This document shows, in pieces, positions 11,810-23,164 of a stretch of DNA of 64,000 nucleotides. Position 1 is the stretch's first letter. Every line of letters begins with the position of its first letter. The position numbers and the translations under genes are program-made. The stretch spans positions 620,001 through 684,000 of the forward strand of contig JAHWDD010000008.1 of NCBI GenBank assembly GCA_023897205.1, given 5' to 3'. The notes below the pieces were generated by a model. The model was not told the DNA's origin and did no database searches. It saw nothing but the letters and a program-made list of their open reading frames with translations. The DNA is from Exophiala sp. HKRS030. Its lineage: Eukaryota; Ascomycota; Eurotiomycetes; Chaetothyriales; Herpotrichiellaceae.

Positions 11810-14396
11810 ATGTCCTCACCCAGGAACGCACCCGCGAGAGGGTCACACCACCAGCGCTCAAGAGCATCAATAGCTTGTATGACATGCCGTAAGAGGAAAG
11901 TCAAGGTGAGTCAGACCAGCGCTCCCGATGTGCTGGACACTGACAACTCTAGTGTAACGTCCAGTCAATGGAAAGCGGGCAGCCGTGCAGGCTATGCTGT
12001 ACCATTGGAGCTCAATGCACCGTCAACTATGATGACAACCGGAAGATGTAGGACGACCATGCTCGTGCCGACAGACACTCGACTGACCACGGATAGAAAC
12101 GCGTCCAAAAAACACGTCCGCCGCCTGGAGGAACGACTGGAGTTTCTCGAATCCACCATCCGCAACCTCCAGGGGTCGGGAGAAAGGAAGAACTCTGCGC
12201 AACCAGCGGCCATCGATGGCGAAGAGCTGTCTAGAGTGAGCTCTGCATCGAGCAGCGGCAATTCTACACCTGCCGTGGCCACCGACGACCAAGCTAATCA
12301 AGAAATCTCAAATGGTTGGTGTTCCTGTCGAAGGTGGTCGATTGAGACGGACCTAACACTGTAGACAGAGCTCAACAACAATAAGGATCTTGACGCATGT
12401 GCAATTTCAAAGACACCGACACTGGACGTACATCATGATTTGGAAAACGCGGTCTGCTCACTCCCAGAGCCCCAAGACGTATCGATGGATCAAGTTGAGT
12501 TGTGTGATTCGGATCTTATGTTCCACGACATCACTGGTGAGATTCATCACCGTCCAGACGGAGTAGACTGTTTCTGACCCTGAAAGTACCTGACATGGGC
12601 GACATTAACGTCAGTTACTGGCATCAGGATGTGTTCGAAAGACCCTCAAGCCTGATCGAGCAGATGCCAGGACATGTTCCCTTGGAGGGATTGCCCGGCG
12701 GCACCGTTCCTGAGCAGCATGTCGACATGTTTCCAGGGCATTGGCTTCACACAGCTCCAAGGGAGCCTTGTCTGACGCAAGCAAATCCCGTGGAGAATAC
12801 TGCCGAGTTCAAGCAGACGTACCTCCAAAAATGGTGGAAGTTTCAGGACATGTCCATATATCTTGTGGACCCCAAACTTTACATGACTGCGTACGAGCGA
12901 GGTGTCCGATCTCAACACTATTCCGAGTTCTCGCTGAACGCACTGCTGGCGTGTTCAATGCGTCTCGACAAGTCCGAGTCAATTCGGAACTTGAGCCGCG
13001 CGTACGCCGAAAAGGCCAAGAGGGAGATTCCCCGGGAACTGGAGATTCCTACAATGTCTACCGTTCATGGGTTCTGCCTGCTGAGTGACTATGAGTGCAC
13101 GAACGGCAGCGAAAATCTCGGCTGGATCTACGTCGGTATGTCAATTCCCCCCTCCCGCGTCGGTTGGTCGCCCTTTAATATGGAACAGGCATGGCATGTC
13201 GGCTCATTATTACCCTGGGACTACATCAAGATTGCTCTGAACTGACCAACTCTGGATTCCTCACCAAGGAAGATGCACTTGCTCGGCAGCGAATGACATA
13301 TGGCGTCTTTGTCTACGAGCAGACTTGGAGCCTTTTCCTGGGCCGTCCTTCGTCTCTGAAAGCATCCCATATACAGCATCCGTTTCTGCCCTCTGGGTGC
13401 TCCTCATATCAAGCCCATTTACTCGCTGGCTGGGTCGACTTGTGTACCCTGATCCGAAAGGTGGTCAATACTTGTACTTGCATCAAACATCATTTTCAAT
13501 CCTGTTTGCCAAAGTGCAAGCAATTGGAGGAAGCACTCCGATCGTGGGAACGAAATTTGCCTCCTGAACTGGCCTGGAGTGGCAAAGACCCCGTGTCGTG
13601 GCCGCCTTCCCTCTGCGCTTTATACATGCAATTCTGCAACATCCAGCTTCTGCTGCACCGAACGGTCAGTTCGTGCCAACGGGATTTCCGGATGCCAGAC
13701 CTAGACGCATGGCCGTACAGCCGACAAGACTCGCGCAAGATCATGCACGAAAATGCGGTGAAGATAGCCCAAACATTGGAGGTGCGACGTCTCGCCTTCG
13801 AAGACTGGGGATTTGCCACGCTTATGCTCGACATCATCTTCACGGCGGCTAGCACTTTGATTACGTGCATGGCGTCCAATGGCAATCAAAAGAGTGCGCT
13901 GAGTGACCACAAGTGTCTAATAGGCGTCCTCGGGGTCTGTGAGGGCTTGCAAACCAACTACCCCGTGGTCAAACGCATGGTCAGCGTCCTCAATTCCATG
14001 TTGGAAAGCACAGGCCTCGAAAGTTTCATCTGGAGAGGACGCGTTGAATCGGATTCTGGTCGGAACGAGGCCAGCCCTTCCGAGTCCATATTGATAAAGG
14101 GACAGAGGGCACTCAGTTGTTCAAGTGGTAGCGCGGCACCGTTCGACCCGCTGCGTTGGTGTGATGCCAATGGGAACAGTGAGTCAGATCATGAAGCCAC
14201 CGTCTTCGTCGAGCACCAAGCAAAACCGTCAAGCCAGCCGATAGCCGGACCTGCCACTACCCAGCAGCCCTCAGTGATTGGCGAACCTTCTGAAGAGAAC
14301 CCTTGGTTCTTCCCTGAGCTGGATGGCAATGCGTCTACTTATCCAATTTCAGACATGGTGACATCTGCACAGCTGAACTGGAAGATGGTGACTTGA
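11810..14396 (+). CDS. Zn2Cys6 binuclear-cluster transcription factor (777 aa)
   Basis: The only regulator inside the BVMO island, so the best candidate for its pathway-specific activator. Six exons: 11810-11905, 11953-12047, 12097-12314, 12369-12536, 12587-13135, 13189-14396. Splicing assembles the zinc cluster CX2CX6CX10CX2CX6C at residues 24-55, the first intron falling right before the third cysteine. A leucine-rich coiled coil (HVRRLEERLEFLESTI) follows, as expected for a dimer. The large middle region from the fifth exon on matches the fungal-specific transcription factor domain (YVGMACRLIITLGLHQD, YEQTWSLFLGRPSSL). The third and fourth exon borders are less certain than the others. It should act in the nucleus on CGG-containing sites. 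Confidence 0.88.
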
Positions 14397-14496
14397 AACA
14401 AATTTCATTTTTGCAGCGGCGACGTACGTGTGGTTTCGATGCTACCATTCTCTGTACTGTTGGGTGTTGAGGCCCGCCCTGTGATAGTGGCCGGAG

Positions 14497-14882
14497 CACA
14501 AGCATTGCAGCTCGGACTGGGTTGATCTTGGATCCAGAGTTGGGTGCTGTATCACAACTCGACGACAGAAATCCTCGCCATTTGTACCAGGTTCTGGATA
14601 TAGCTCGCTACTGTATCGATGAAAACGTGAGCATTATAGATGGAGTGCGCGTGGCCGAAAGAGAACATCCATCGTGAGTGCTCGAGATGTAATACCAAGT
14701 TCTCCGTTTTTCGGCGACGTCCTGAGGTCACATGGCTGCAACAGAAGGAGGCCAGTCGCCAGCATAAGTCCAGCTGGTCTACTATTTGGAAAATCGAATC
14801 TGACGAGTTGGTCCTAGGAGAATATTATAGCGGTTCACCAGGCATGCAAAATGTGACTACATCACCTGCGGGCGTCGCCTGA
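14497..14882 (+). pseudogene. unrecognised coding remnant or small spliced gene
   Basis: The stretch 14497-14673 reads as protein-like sequence (LDPELGAVSQLDDRNPRHL, then DIARYCIDENVSIIDGVRVAE) with no preceding ATG in frame. A second frame to the stop at 14882 reads KIESDELVLGEYYSGSPGMQ. A GTGAGT donor at 14674 with an acceptor ending at 14755 would join the two frames, so this could be a real gene whose first exon I missed, or a truncated relic. The family is not recognised. It follows the regulator gene by 100 nt and is not part of it. Confidence 0.35.
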
Positions 14883-15167
14883 CCAATGGCCCAAAGCTAT
14901 CTAGAATACGCTACATTGTTGCACACTAAGAGTATTCATGTCCTCGTCCCAGAGAAGATACTAAGAGTGGTTTCTATGGACGGTGTCGACCTCTACGGGT
15001 CTCGATAACCTGTCCGTGTGAAACGCAGGCAAAGCCGGTGTTGGGGTTACATTGCGGACCTTATCAACAAGACTTGGAGAATATTAGGTCTGCCATCACA
15101 AATATATCGAACTTGCTGGGATTGATTCCAGGGCCGGCGACAAGGCGGATGCCTTTCTCGGTGCCAA

Positions 15168-16931
15168 TCAATCTTTGACATCGGCAAGGGTGAAAGTGTC
15201 CCACTCTCTCCAGTCGATTGACCTCAGTCTCCACCAGAGATTCCAGATATTCCGATGATGAACGATGCTGTTATGACCTTCCGAGTTATTGTGATAGCTA
15301 TTACAGGAGGCATTTTGGGACACCAGAAAACCAATATTCTTCTGAATTTCGTAGTTGTAGGACTGTTCAAATTCCGCATTCGGCATGACGCCAAACTTGG
15401 TACCATGTGTACTTCTCGCAAAGATCTCTTTCACGATGCGAGATGTATAGTCAGAGGCCACTTCGTTCATTTCGTGATGAACGGACGAATATGTGTTGGC
15501 GTTCGGCCCGTTGCAATAGAAAAAGTTGGGGAAATTGGTCGTCGCAACGCCATATATTGCGGATGGGTGAGCTTCCCACTGTCTTTGTAAGTCAACGCCT
15601 CCCTTCCCAATTATTATCTCATGCTGAAGATATTGGGCCAGATTGAAACCTGTAGCAAAGATGATGACATCAAACTCTCGTCGGAGCTCTTCACCGGTCT
15701 CACGGTCGATGGAAGCTATCCCAGTTTCGGTGAACGTAGTGAGGCTCTCTTTGACGACGGTGCAATTAGGCTTGATGAGAGAGGAGTAAAAGTTGTCGAG
15801 GAAGAGCGGCCTCTTGCAGAAAAAGTCGTAGTCTGGTCGAAGAAACGCTCTCAACTTTTCGTCTTTTACCTGCTCCTCTAGGAACGCGTGAGCTCTGTTG
15901 GTAAAGACTTTATTGAGGTACGAGCCCTGTGTAACCACGGAATAGCCAAAGATCCACTGTTGAAGCATGGCGAGGCTCCGCACAGTCTGTGCGAAGAAGG
16001 GAACATGTCTCATACTCCACATCCACGCCCTACGATATCGGTCAGCATATGTAGCGAGATTTGGACCGGTCAAGTCTTACGATGAACGTGGAAAGTCTTT
16101 TCTCGGAAGCACCATAGGCGGCGTTCGCATGTACACGGTTAGATGGGCGGCTTGATCAACGATCTCTGGGATGACCTGCCCGGCACTGGGACCACAACCT
16201 ATCACTGCCACTCGCTTGCCGGCCAGACTGACCGTGTCATTCCATCGAGAGGTATGCCAGTAATCACCCTTGAAGGTCTGCAGACCTGGCGTCCTGCCAA
16301 ATTTTGGTCGGTCGAAAGCCCCCACGGCATGGATCAAGACATCCGCTGTCCAATGTTCTATTGTTCCGTTTGTCTGGTTTTCAGCCTCGACCCTCCAGAC
16401 AAACCGCGTCTCATCCCAGACACACTGTGTCACGAATGTTTGAAACTGAACGCATCGCTGTAACCCGAGATCATGCGCCATTCGTACGTAAAATCGAGCG
16501 ATCTCATCCCGAGTAGCGTAAAAGTGAGTATACTCTAAACCGCGGTTAGAAGAGGATATTCATCAGTCACTAGTTGTGTGATCAGGCTAACCAGTGTTGA
16601 TCATGAGTTTGTTCGTGTACTGCAGTGCGGGCACATCGCAAGCACAGCCAGGGTATTTATTCTTCTCCCACACTCCTCCGAAGTTCGTTTGTACGTCAAA
16701 CATGACCATATCATCGAGTGCAACCGCTTTACGCTTGAGCAGAAGTGCTGCCTTGGTGATGCCTGATACACCAGCGCCAACAAGGATGACCTTCTTGTGA
16801 CCCCTGCTCACAGCATGCTTTGCAGACTCGATGGACACTACGTCCACACCATTTAATTGGGCGTAGGAACCTTGCTGGACCGTTCCGGCCGTCTTGTCCT
16901 CGAGGGACTCTGCTGTTGGTGCTGCTGACAT
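15168..16931 (-). CDS. Baeyer-Villiger-type FAD monooxygenase (551 aa)
   Basis: Flavin monooxygenase of the BVMO family. Minus-strand exons are 16931-16592, 16534-16081 and 16029-15168. The FAD motif GAGVSG is at 52-57, followed by GGVWEKNKYPGCACDVPAL, a variant of the usual GGTWYWNRYPGA block. The fingerprint FKGDYWHTSRW (201-211) is intact and the NADPH motif GCGPSAG is at 226-232. IIFATGFN marks the C-terminal FAD part. It is a close paralogue of the gene at 41554-43377: the same total length, a 454-nt second exon in both, and matching first two intron positions. It is divergent from the intronless BVMO at 17471 and could share its promoter. Substrate unknown. Confidence 0.9.
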
Positions 16932-17470
16932 CTTGTCTAGATTTCAGCTAAGTATGAACGAGACGACAATCCTGAAAATATTACTTCTGGATCGTATTGA
17001 GATGGAGAGCATCCCACTGAGTGCATGCCGTAACTATTACAGATACCAGATCAAGGGACATTTTAGTTCTTCTGTGCAGTCCACGCAGTCTCGGCTGCAT
17101 CCTACTGTTTCTCTAACTCCTGGTACCGGATTGATGGCCCAGTCGGAAAATATTGAGCCGCATATCGACAATGGCCGTTGTTACCAGACAGGACGTTTGA
17201 AATGGCCGGATGTCCTGGTCCCGCTTTGAACCCATTGCCGCCGTTTTAACGAGTTGGATGGTGGGCCTGGCACCTGGGGTGGACTCTAGAAAATGGCGGC
17301 TTTCATTCTCCGTCCCTTGGCTGCTTGGCATCGGGAAGAGCGTATTTCCATGGCCCGGACCATATCAAGACAAAATAGCTTCCTAGCCACAATGTGTCCG
17401 CCCGGGCAGTAGACAGTGGCCAAGAATAGACTGAATTTCGAGAGCCTACGGGACACGTTTGTTTGGCTTT
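16932..17470. promoter_or_regulatory. divergent promoter between two BVMO genes
   Basis: About 540 nt separating BVMOs transcribed away from each other, suggesting co-regulation. GTACCGGATT near 17123 is a possible Zn2Cys6 half site, but no palindrome was found. No gene was seen. Confidence 0.4.
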
Positions 17471-19174
17471 ATGGTGAAGATGGCGCTCCAGACTAATGGC
17501 ATGAATGGTGCTGATCATACTCGTAACAATGCCGTCAGCGGCCACGCGAAAGACATCGACTACAACAAGGATGTGTCCTATGCAGCCGTTGTCATCGGTG
17601 CTGGATTTGGCGGGCTTCGCATGCTGCACGAGTTCCGCAGGCTTGGATTATCGACGAGGATAATTGAAGCCGGCACTGATGTTGGTGGGACCTGGTACTG
17701 GAATCGCTACCCAGGAGCACGAACGGACAGTGAGAGCTGGAGTTACATTATGAACTTCTCCCAAGAGCTCAGGACGGACTGGGTGTGGAAGGAGCGTTTC
17801 GCGCCCCAAGCAGAAGTGCTGAGCTATCTCCAACATGTTGCCGACCGGTTCGACATGCGGAAAGACATCGATTTTAAAACTCGTGTCAAGTCAGCCCATT
17901 ATGATTCGGAAAAGAACATTTGGAATGTTACAACTGTGGGTGGTACTCAGTACACATGCCACTTCCTCATTACGGCCACTGGCCCTCTCTCGGCCACCAG
18001 AGATCCGCCGTTCCCCGGGCTCGATTCCTTCAATGGGGGGTGGTATCAGACATCCAACTGGCCTAAAGGAAAGGTCAACTTCAAGGGCAAGCGTGTGGCC
18101 GTGGTGGGCACAGGTGCCACGGGCGTTCAAGTAGTCCCGATAGTTGCGCATGCCGCAAGCTCGGTCACAGTATTCCAACGCACACCGAATTATGTCCTAC
18201 CCGCTCGGAACGCCCCTTTGACAGATTCTCAGCTTGAGGAAATTAAGGATAACTACGACGCTGTCTGGGCCCAGGCTAGGGGCCAAGTATTTGGATTTGC
18301 GATGCCAACAATAGGCCGCATGATTGCGGATGTGAAGGATGACCACGAACATCAACAGATCCTCGAGGCTGGGTGGGAGTCAGGCGGGTTTCGTTACATC
18401 TTTGAGACCTTTGACGATCTCCTGCTGGACCAAAAGTCCAACGATGCGGCGTCGGAGTTCGTCCGCAGAAAGATCAGGACAATTGTCAAGGATCCAAAGA
18501 CAGCAGACATGCTTTGTCCCCAATACCCCCTGCTGGCCAAGCGACCTCCTTTGGGTCACTTCTACTACGAGGCGTTCAACCGTCCAAATGTGAGCCTCGT
18601 CAGTGTGGCCGACGATCCTATTCAGGCGATTACCCCTAACGGCCTGCGCACTGGCGCCCAGGAGTTTGAATTTGATATCATTATTTTCGCCATCGGCTTC
18701 GATGCTGTCACCGGCGCGCTCAATCAGATCGATATTCGGGGCGAGAAGGATCGATCGTTGCGGAAAGAATGGGCCACACGGCTCGAAACTTGCCTGGGGA
18801 TAGGCGTCCCTGGCTATCCTAACATGTTCATGATATCGGGCCCGCAGGCCCCATTCGCAAATATCCCTGTCATCATTGACAACACTGTGGACTGGATTGG
18901 CAAAGCAGTGACGTTCATGAAAGACCGTGGCTGCAATCGTATCGAGCCGACCCAGAAGGCCGTTGACGCTTGGTGTGACCATGTCAAGGCGACCTTTGAA
19001 GCGACCCTCCTGGCAACCGCATCTATGCAAGCCCGTTCTTGGTATATAGGTGCGAATGTGCCCGGGAAGCCTTTGAGCGTCCTCTTCTATTTCGGCGGTC
19101 TCGTTCAATACTTTGCTCATTGTCAAAAGGAGCTTGAGGACGGCTTTCCTAGCTTCGAAATGTCCAGAGCATGA
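17471..19174 (+). CDS. intronless Baeyer-Villiger monooxygenase with altered fingerprint (567 aa)
   Basis: Cyclohexanone-monooxygenase-like in layout: GAGFGG (43-48), GGTWYWNRYPGARTDSE, the second Rossmann motif GTGATG (about 213-218), FQRTPNYVLPARN, and the C-terminal block GPQAPFANIP. Two otherwise conserved positions differ. The fingerprint reads FNGGWYQTSNWP (187-198), with glutamine (193) where BVMOs have histidine. The FATG[YF] motif reads FAIGF (406-410), isoleucine replacing threonine. No intron is present, unlike the other four BVMOs of the island. The ATG at 17471 is the first in frame; 17480 is also possible. It may be a true BVMO with changed gating, or may act as a flavin oxidase or hydroxylase. 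Confidence 0.9.
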   Translation: MVKMALQTNGMNGADHTRNNAVSGHAKDIDYNKDVSYAAVVIGAGFGGLRMLHEFRRLGLSTRIIEAGTDVGGTWYWNRYPGARTDSESWSYIMNFSQELRTDWVWKERFAPQAEVLSYLQHVADRFDMRKDIDFKTRVKSAHYDSEKNIWNVTTVGGTQYTCHFLITATGPLSATRDPPFPGLDSFNGGWYQTSNWPKGKVNFKGKRVAVVGTGATGVQVVPIVAHAASSVTVFQRTPNYVLPARNAPLTDSQLEEIKDNYDAVWAQARGQVFGFAMPTIGRMIADVKDDHEHQQILEAGWESGGFRYIFETFDDLLLDQKSNDAASEFVRRKIRTIVKDPKTADMLCPQYPLLAKRPPLGHFYYEAFNRPNVSLVSVADDPIQAITPNGLRTGAQEFEFDIIIFAIGFDAVTGALNQIDIRGEKDRSLRKEWATRLETCLGIGVPGYPNMFMISGPQAPFANIPVIIDNTVDWIGKAVTFMKDRGCNRIEPTQKAVDAWCDHVKATFEATLLATASMQARSWYIGANVPGKPLSVLFYFGGLVQYFAHCQKELEDGFPSFEMSRA

Positions 19175-19406
19175 GATGAAGCGGTGCGAAGTAAATCTGG
19201 GGCAATTCCAGAAGGGTACAGTGTTACACAAGATTGCGTATCATTCGCCGTAGGAACCAAAGTGGCACATCTTATGCAGCGAGAAGAATCGAGCAGTATA
19301 TGAATCAAGAGAAAGTCAAGTCATCAACATGTTTTTCCACCATTTGTCGCAAGCTGAACCCGCAGAACTATGCGGTGGCGATCATCTCGAAATATCCTGC
19401 TGCCTA

Positions 19407-20557
19407 TCAATCGGTTCGGATACCAAGACGCTTTCTTATATATTCCAAGACAATATCATCCGCCTCGCCCTCGAGTTTGGCGTCTGCAGCCAAACCGCCA
19501 AGTACAAACGTATGCACAGCACCTTCACCACAGTAGCTCGTGACATCAACTTCGTCTGCTCTACATTGCGCAATCCACATTTTTGAGTCTTCCTGGTACA
19601 CTTCTGCACTACCGTAGGAACAAAGGTGCCCGGGAATCCCCTTCAGATTAGTGTTCAGGGCAAGGGATATGTCAGGATCTGCTGGATCGCGCCCGTCGCC
19701 GGCAAGTACTTGAGCCATCTGTTTGGTACCATTGCATGTGCCGTCACCATAGACAAAATCGACATCTGCATAGGCAGAGCTTGCGGTTTTTGAGAGCGAG
19801 GGATCAAGCCAAGCAGAAATCAAAATGGACGCGCCAGGCCGCGGAACTTCGCCATGGTCCCGCAAATAGACCAAAAGGGCGGCAACGAGGTTTCCTAAAC
19901 ATTGGAATCAAATCTACACTTTCTAGAGCAGCACACTTACCACCAGCAGAGTCACCGGCCAAGACGACCCTGCTTGGAGGTACTTTCTCTACCTCTCTAA
20001 GATGCTCGTAAGCAGCAACCGCTGCATCTCGCTGGGCTGGGTATGGTCGTTCGACAGACAATGCTGTTGCGGATTGGATCAGCGCGGAACAAAGCATCAT
20101 AGCACCTGTGTAACTTACGGTACCGCAAGGAGACAATTGCCAGATGATATCCCATCTCTGCTGCTTTTCTTCGCCATCGTTGAAAGGTCACGTAATATTG
20201 CATTGGTTCTCCAATGGCATAACCTCCACCATGGAGATAGAGCACTACTGCATCGTATTGTTTCAACGCTCTGTTCGGGTTGACATCGACTTCATACGCG
20301 TGCCAACCTTTGCCGTCAAATCGTCTAGCAGATGCAAAGGCTGGTGGTGGTGTGGAATAGATGAACTGGTAATGCTTCAGGAAGAATATCTTGAGGAGGA
20401 GAGACTTGAGCGCAGTGACAAGGTTCGTGGGATGGGACAAGGGCCGCGTTGATAGTCGGCCGAGGATGAGAATCCCGGCGTGAAGTATGTACACGGCAAA
20501 GATACAACAAAACTTTGCAGGACGCTGACGGACATAAGCCCAGTTGAACGCTGTCAT
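19407..20557 (-). CDS. membrane-anchored alpha/beta hydrolase (349 aa)
   Basis: Predicted esterase or lipase. Exons on the minus strand are 20557-20119, 20063-19941 and 19894-19407, with introns of 55 and 46 nt. An N-terminal hydrophobic helix (about 15-34, KFCCIFAVYILHAGILILG) should anchor it in a membrane, probably the ER. HGGGYAIG (109-116) forms the oxyanion hole. GDSAGG (183-188) holds the nucleophile and is split by the second intron. AEVYQED and GEGAVHTF near the end carry the acid and histidine candidates. The ATG at 20557 is used because the longer frame starts at GTG. The layout resembles steryl-acetyl hydrolase-like fungal esterases, but I cannot assign a substrate. Divergent from the AtuA-like gene. 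Confidence 0.86.
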
Positions 20558-20844
20558 GGTGGCAGGCGAGTAAATCAGCTCTTGGATCCTCAGAAAGTTC
20601 ACAAGAACGATGATGGAAGATTGTCACTTATGACCTTCGACCTACCACCCAAATTGGGCCCATCCCATTGAAAACGAGCAACGGAAAAAGAATTCCGTCT
20701 CTAAAAAAATCAGGGTTAGCTCAGCCCGTAGTTCACAGGTCGTGCTTTTCCCGTGCAAACAAATACAGTAACGCACCTGTAAATGGGCTGATAGTCTGCA
20801 GTGTTGCAATCTCCAGGATCTTGGCCATTAATCAGGACGACAGG

Positions 20845-22814
20845 ATGAGTGAGGCTAATACTGTCACCAATGGCCACCATCGCCGGCCTGTTCGCATCGC
20901 CAATTGCAGCGGTGCAGCATCGGACCCAGGCTTCCAGAGGTATAGACAGGCCACCGCCGGGCCCATAGATGCTATTACGGGTAGGCAGCCATTGGGTCGA
21001 ATGCGGTGTTGTGCTGACAGCTTCAAGGTGACTACCTGGCAGAGATGAATCTAGCACAAAATTCCCAGGCGTACCGTGCTGGCACCCATTCAGGCTGGGA
21101 GCCCACCGCCGAAGACGGTCTGATGCAGACCCTCTCCATAATTGCGGATAAACGAATCAAGGTTGTGATCAATGGGGGCGCACTCAATCCTGGCGGCCTG
21201 GCCAAGAATGTAGCCCGCGAGGCTGAAGCTAAAGATTTGAATCTGAAGATCGCCTTTGTCGAGGGGGACGACTTTTACGACCGCGTGGATGAGATTCTCA
21301 GCCCGGCATACCACCTCCAACACTTGGATTCCGAGAATTCGCACCTCTCTTTGGACAGCCATACGGACATTCTTAGACGAAAGAAGAGTATTGTATGCGC
21401 GAACGCCTATCTGGGGGCGCGCGGAATCATCAAGGCGCTCGAGCATGGCGCAGACATTGTTATTTGTGGCAGGGTCGCCGACGCATCACCGGTCATCGGC
21501 ATAGCAGCTTGGTGGCATGGCTGGTCTTTGACAGATTTTGACCTCCTGGCTTCGGCTCTCATCGCTGGCCATTTCATCGAATGCTCTGCTTATCTGACGG
21601 GTGGGAACTTCTGCGATTTTGAGAGATACCCTCTGCAAGACTTGATTGACGTTGGATTGGGGATTGTTGAGGTATTCGGGGATGGCACTCTAATCCTCAC
21701 CAAGCATGAAAGCCTGAAAGGCATCGTGAACGTGGACACGGCCACCAGCCAGCTCCTCTACGAACTGCAGGGCCTCCACTACCTCAACAGTGATGTTATT
21801 GCGGATCTGACAGGGATAGAAATCCTGCCAGCTGGAGACAATCGTGTGCTTGTAAGAGGGGTGACGGGCCTCCCGCCACCCTCAACTACGAAACTTGCCA
21901 TCTTCTACGTCGGAGGATACCAGATCGAGATGACGGTGAATGCCACCGGCAGTAATGCTTTGGCAAAGTACAATTTGATGAGGGCACAGTTGGACTACGG
22001 CATGAAAGCCCGGGGTATTGACAAGAAGTTGGAAACTTATGAATTCCAAGTGTATGCGCTCCCAGAACAGGACGCCGACACACAAGAAAGAGGCACATCA
22101 TACTGCAGGATATTTCTACAGGCGCCGGATCCAGTGATCCTGAAAGAATTCTCTTTGGTTTTTCGGTGGTTTGCGATGCAGCACTTCCATGGTATGCACT
22201 GCACCAGTAACATACGAAATCTCTCTCCTCCGCCGAAGGAGTTCCTTGTCTACTTCCCCGCCCTAGTACCGCAGACCGACATCAAAGAGCAAGCATTATT
22301 CGTTGATAGCAAAGGCAACATCGTGAACAAGTATGCAGCAGAGCCACTAGAGCAAACAAGTGTACTTGGACCCCGACCGAGTCACGAAACAGCGAACAGT
22401 ATTGAGCTGGCATCATTCGGAGAGACTGTCCGGACTTCCCTGGACGCTGTGGTCCTGGGTCGATCCGGAGACAAAGGAGGAAATGTCAATCTTGGTTTAT
22501 TTGTCCGTGAGAGGGACGAGTACGACTGGCTCTGCTCGTTCATGACCATAAAGCGCCTCGAGCAACTCATCGGTCAAGACTGGCGTCCTGAGTACTGGAT
22601 CGAGCGTGTGGAGATGCCCAAGATCAGGGCCGTCCACTTTGTTGTCTATGGTATCCTCGGGTGTGGGGTCAGTTCATCTTCCAGGCTGGACTGTCTTGGG
22701 AAAGGTTTTGTTGACTGGATCAGAGCGCGGCATGTAGACATGCCTTGCCGTTTTGTCCACCGTTACCAGAATCCAGGTAGTAGCCGTGGACAAAACGGCA
22801 TCCTCCCAGCCTAG
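20845..22814 (+). CDS. AtuA-like protein (DUF1446 plus C-terminal ferredoxin-fold domain, 640 aa)
   Basis: Exons 20845-20980 and 21028-22814; the 47-nt intron sits in the conserved DAITG-DYLAEMNLAQ segment. The N-terminal domain opens with RIANCSGAASDPGFQ and contains GWEPTAEDGLMQTL and VINGGALNPGGLA, hallmarks of the AtuA/DUF1446 family. After about residue 520 the second, AtuA-like ferredoxin-fold domain begins (LGRSGDKGGNVNLGLF, ending GVSSSSRLDCLGKG). In Pseudomonas, AtuA belongs to the acyclic terpene utilisation cluster, though its reaction is not settled. Its presence among BVMOs and hydrolases suggests that the island handles terpenoid or branched acyl compounds, which is inference. 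Likely cytosolic; no signal or membrane helix is seen. Confidence 0.88.
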
Positions 22815-23164
22815 CTTTGATCAATGTCCAGAGGAGTCTAGCATCGTTTTTGCGACGTCGGAATTGAGACCGTCTGGATCTCAGGCCTTACGCGGCTGTC
22901 CTAATCCTTCGCTGAGCCAAATGTTGCGCCCAGATATGAGCATAATCATAGCCAAGCTCCGCTTTCCGGGGCCCCGATTGACAAACCGGGGTAGTCGCAC
23001 CTGCGACGCCGTCAGACGGCGAGGGCTTTTCCGCCACTCGAGATTGACTTCAAGCTGGTGAATATTTGGAACATCTAGGTGAACACGTTATTGCATCTGA
23101 ATTTCCTCTGTTCCTCTCAATCCTCGCAGCTTCTGCCCTCGATCAGTCTGGACCGCTAACTGAC
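22815..23164 (+). promoter_or_regulatory. promoter of the sugar-type transporter with three stacked palindromes
   Basis: Within 22972-23021 lie three adjacent inverted repeats. CCCCG/CGGGG has arms at 22972-22976 and 22987-22991. GTCGCA-CC-TGCGAC spans 22994-23007. CGCCGTC-A-GACGGCG spans 23007-23021 and is perfect. The last contains CCG-N5-CGG, the arrangement bound by some Zn2Cys6 dimers. They lie about 145-190 nt before the ATG at 23165. Confidence 0.45.

Noticed and set aside
18380..19231. 283-codon open frame antisense to the BVMO at 17471
   Set aside because: Mirror frame of a strongly conserved gene; no domain, and no ATG context or motif supports it.
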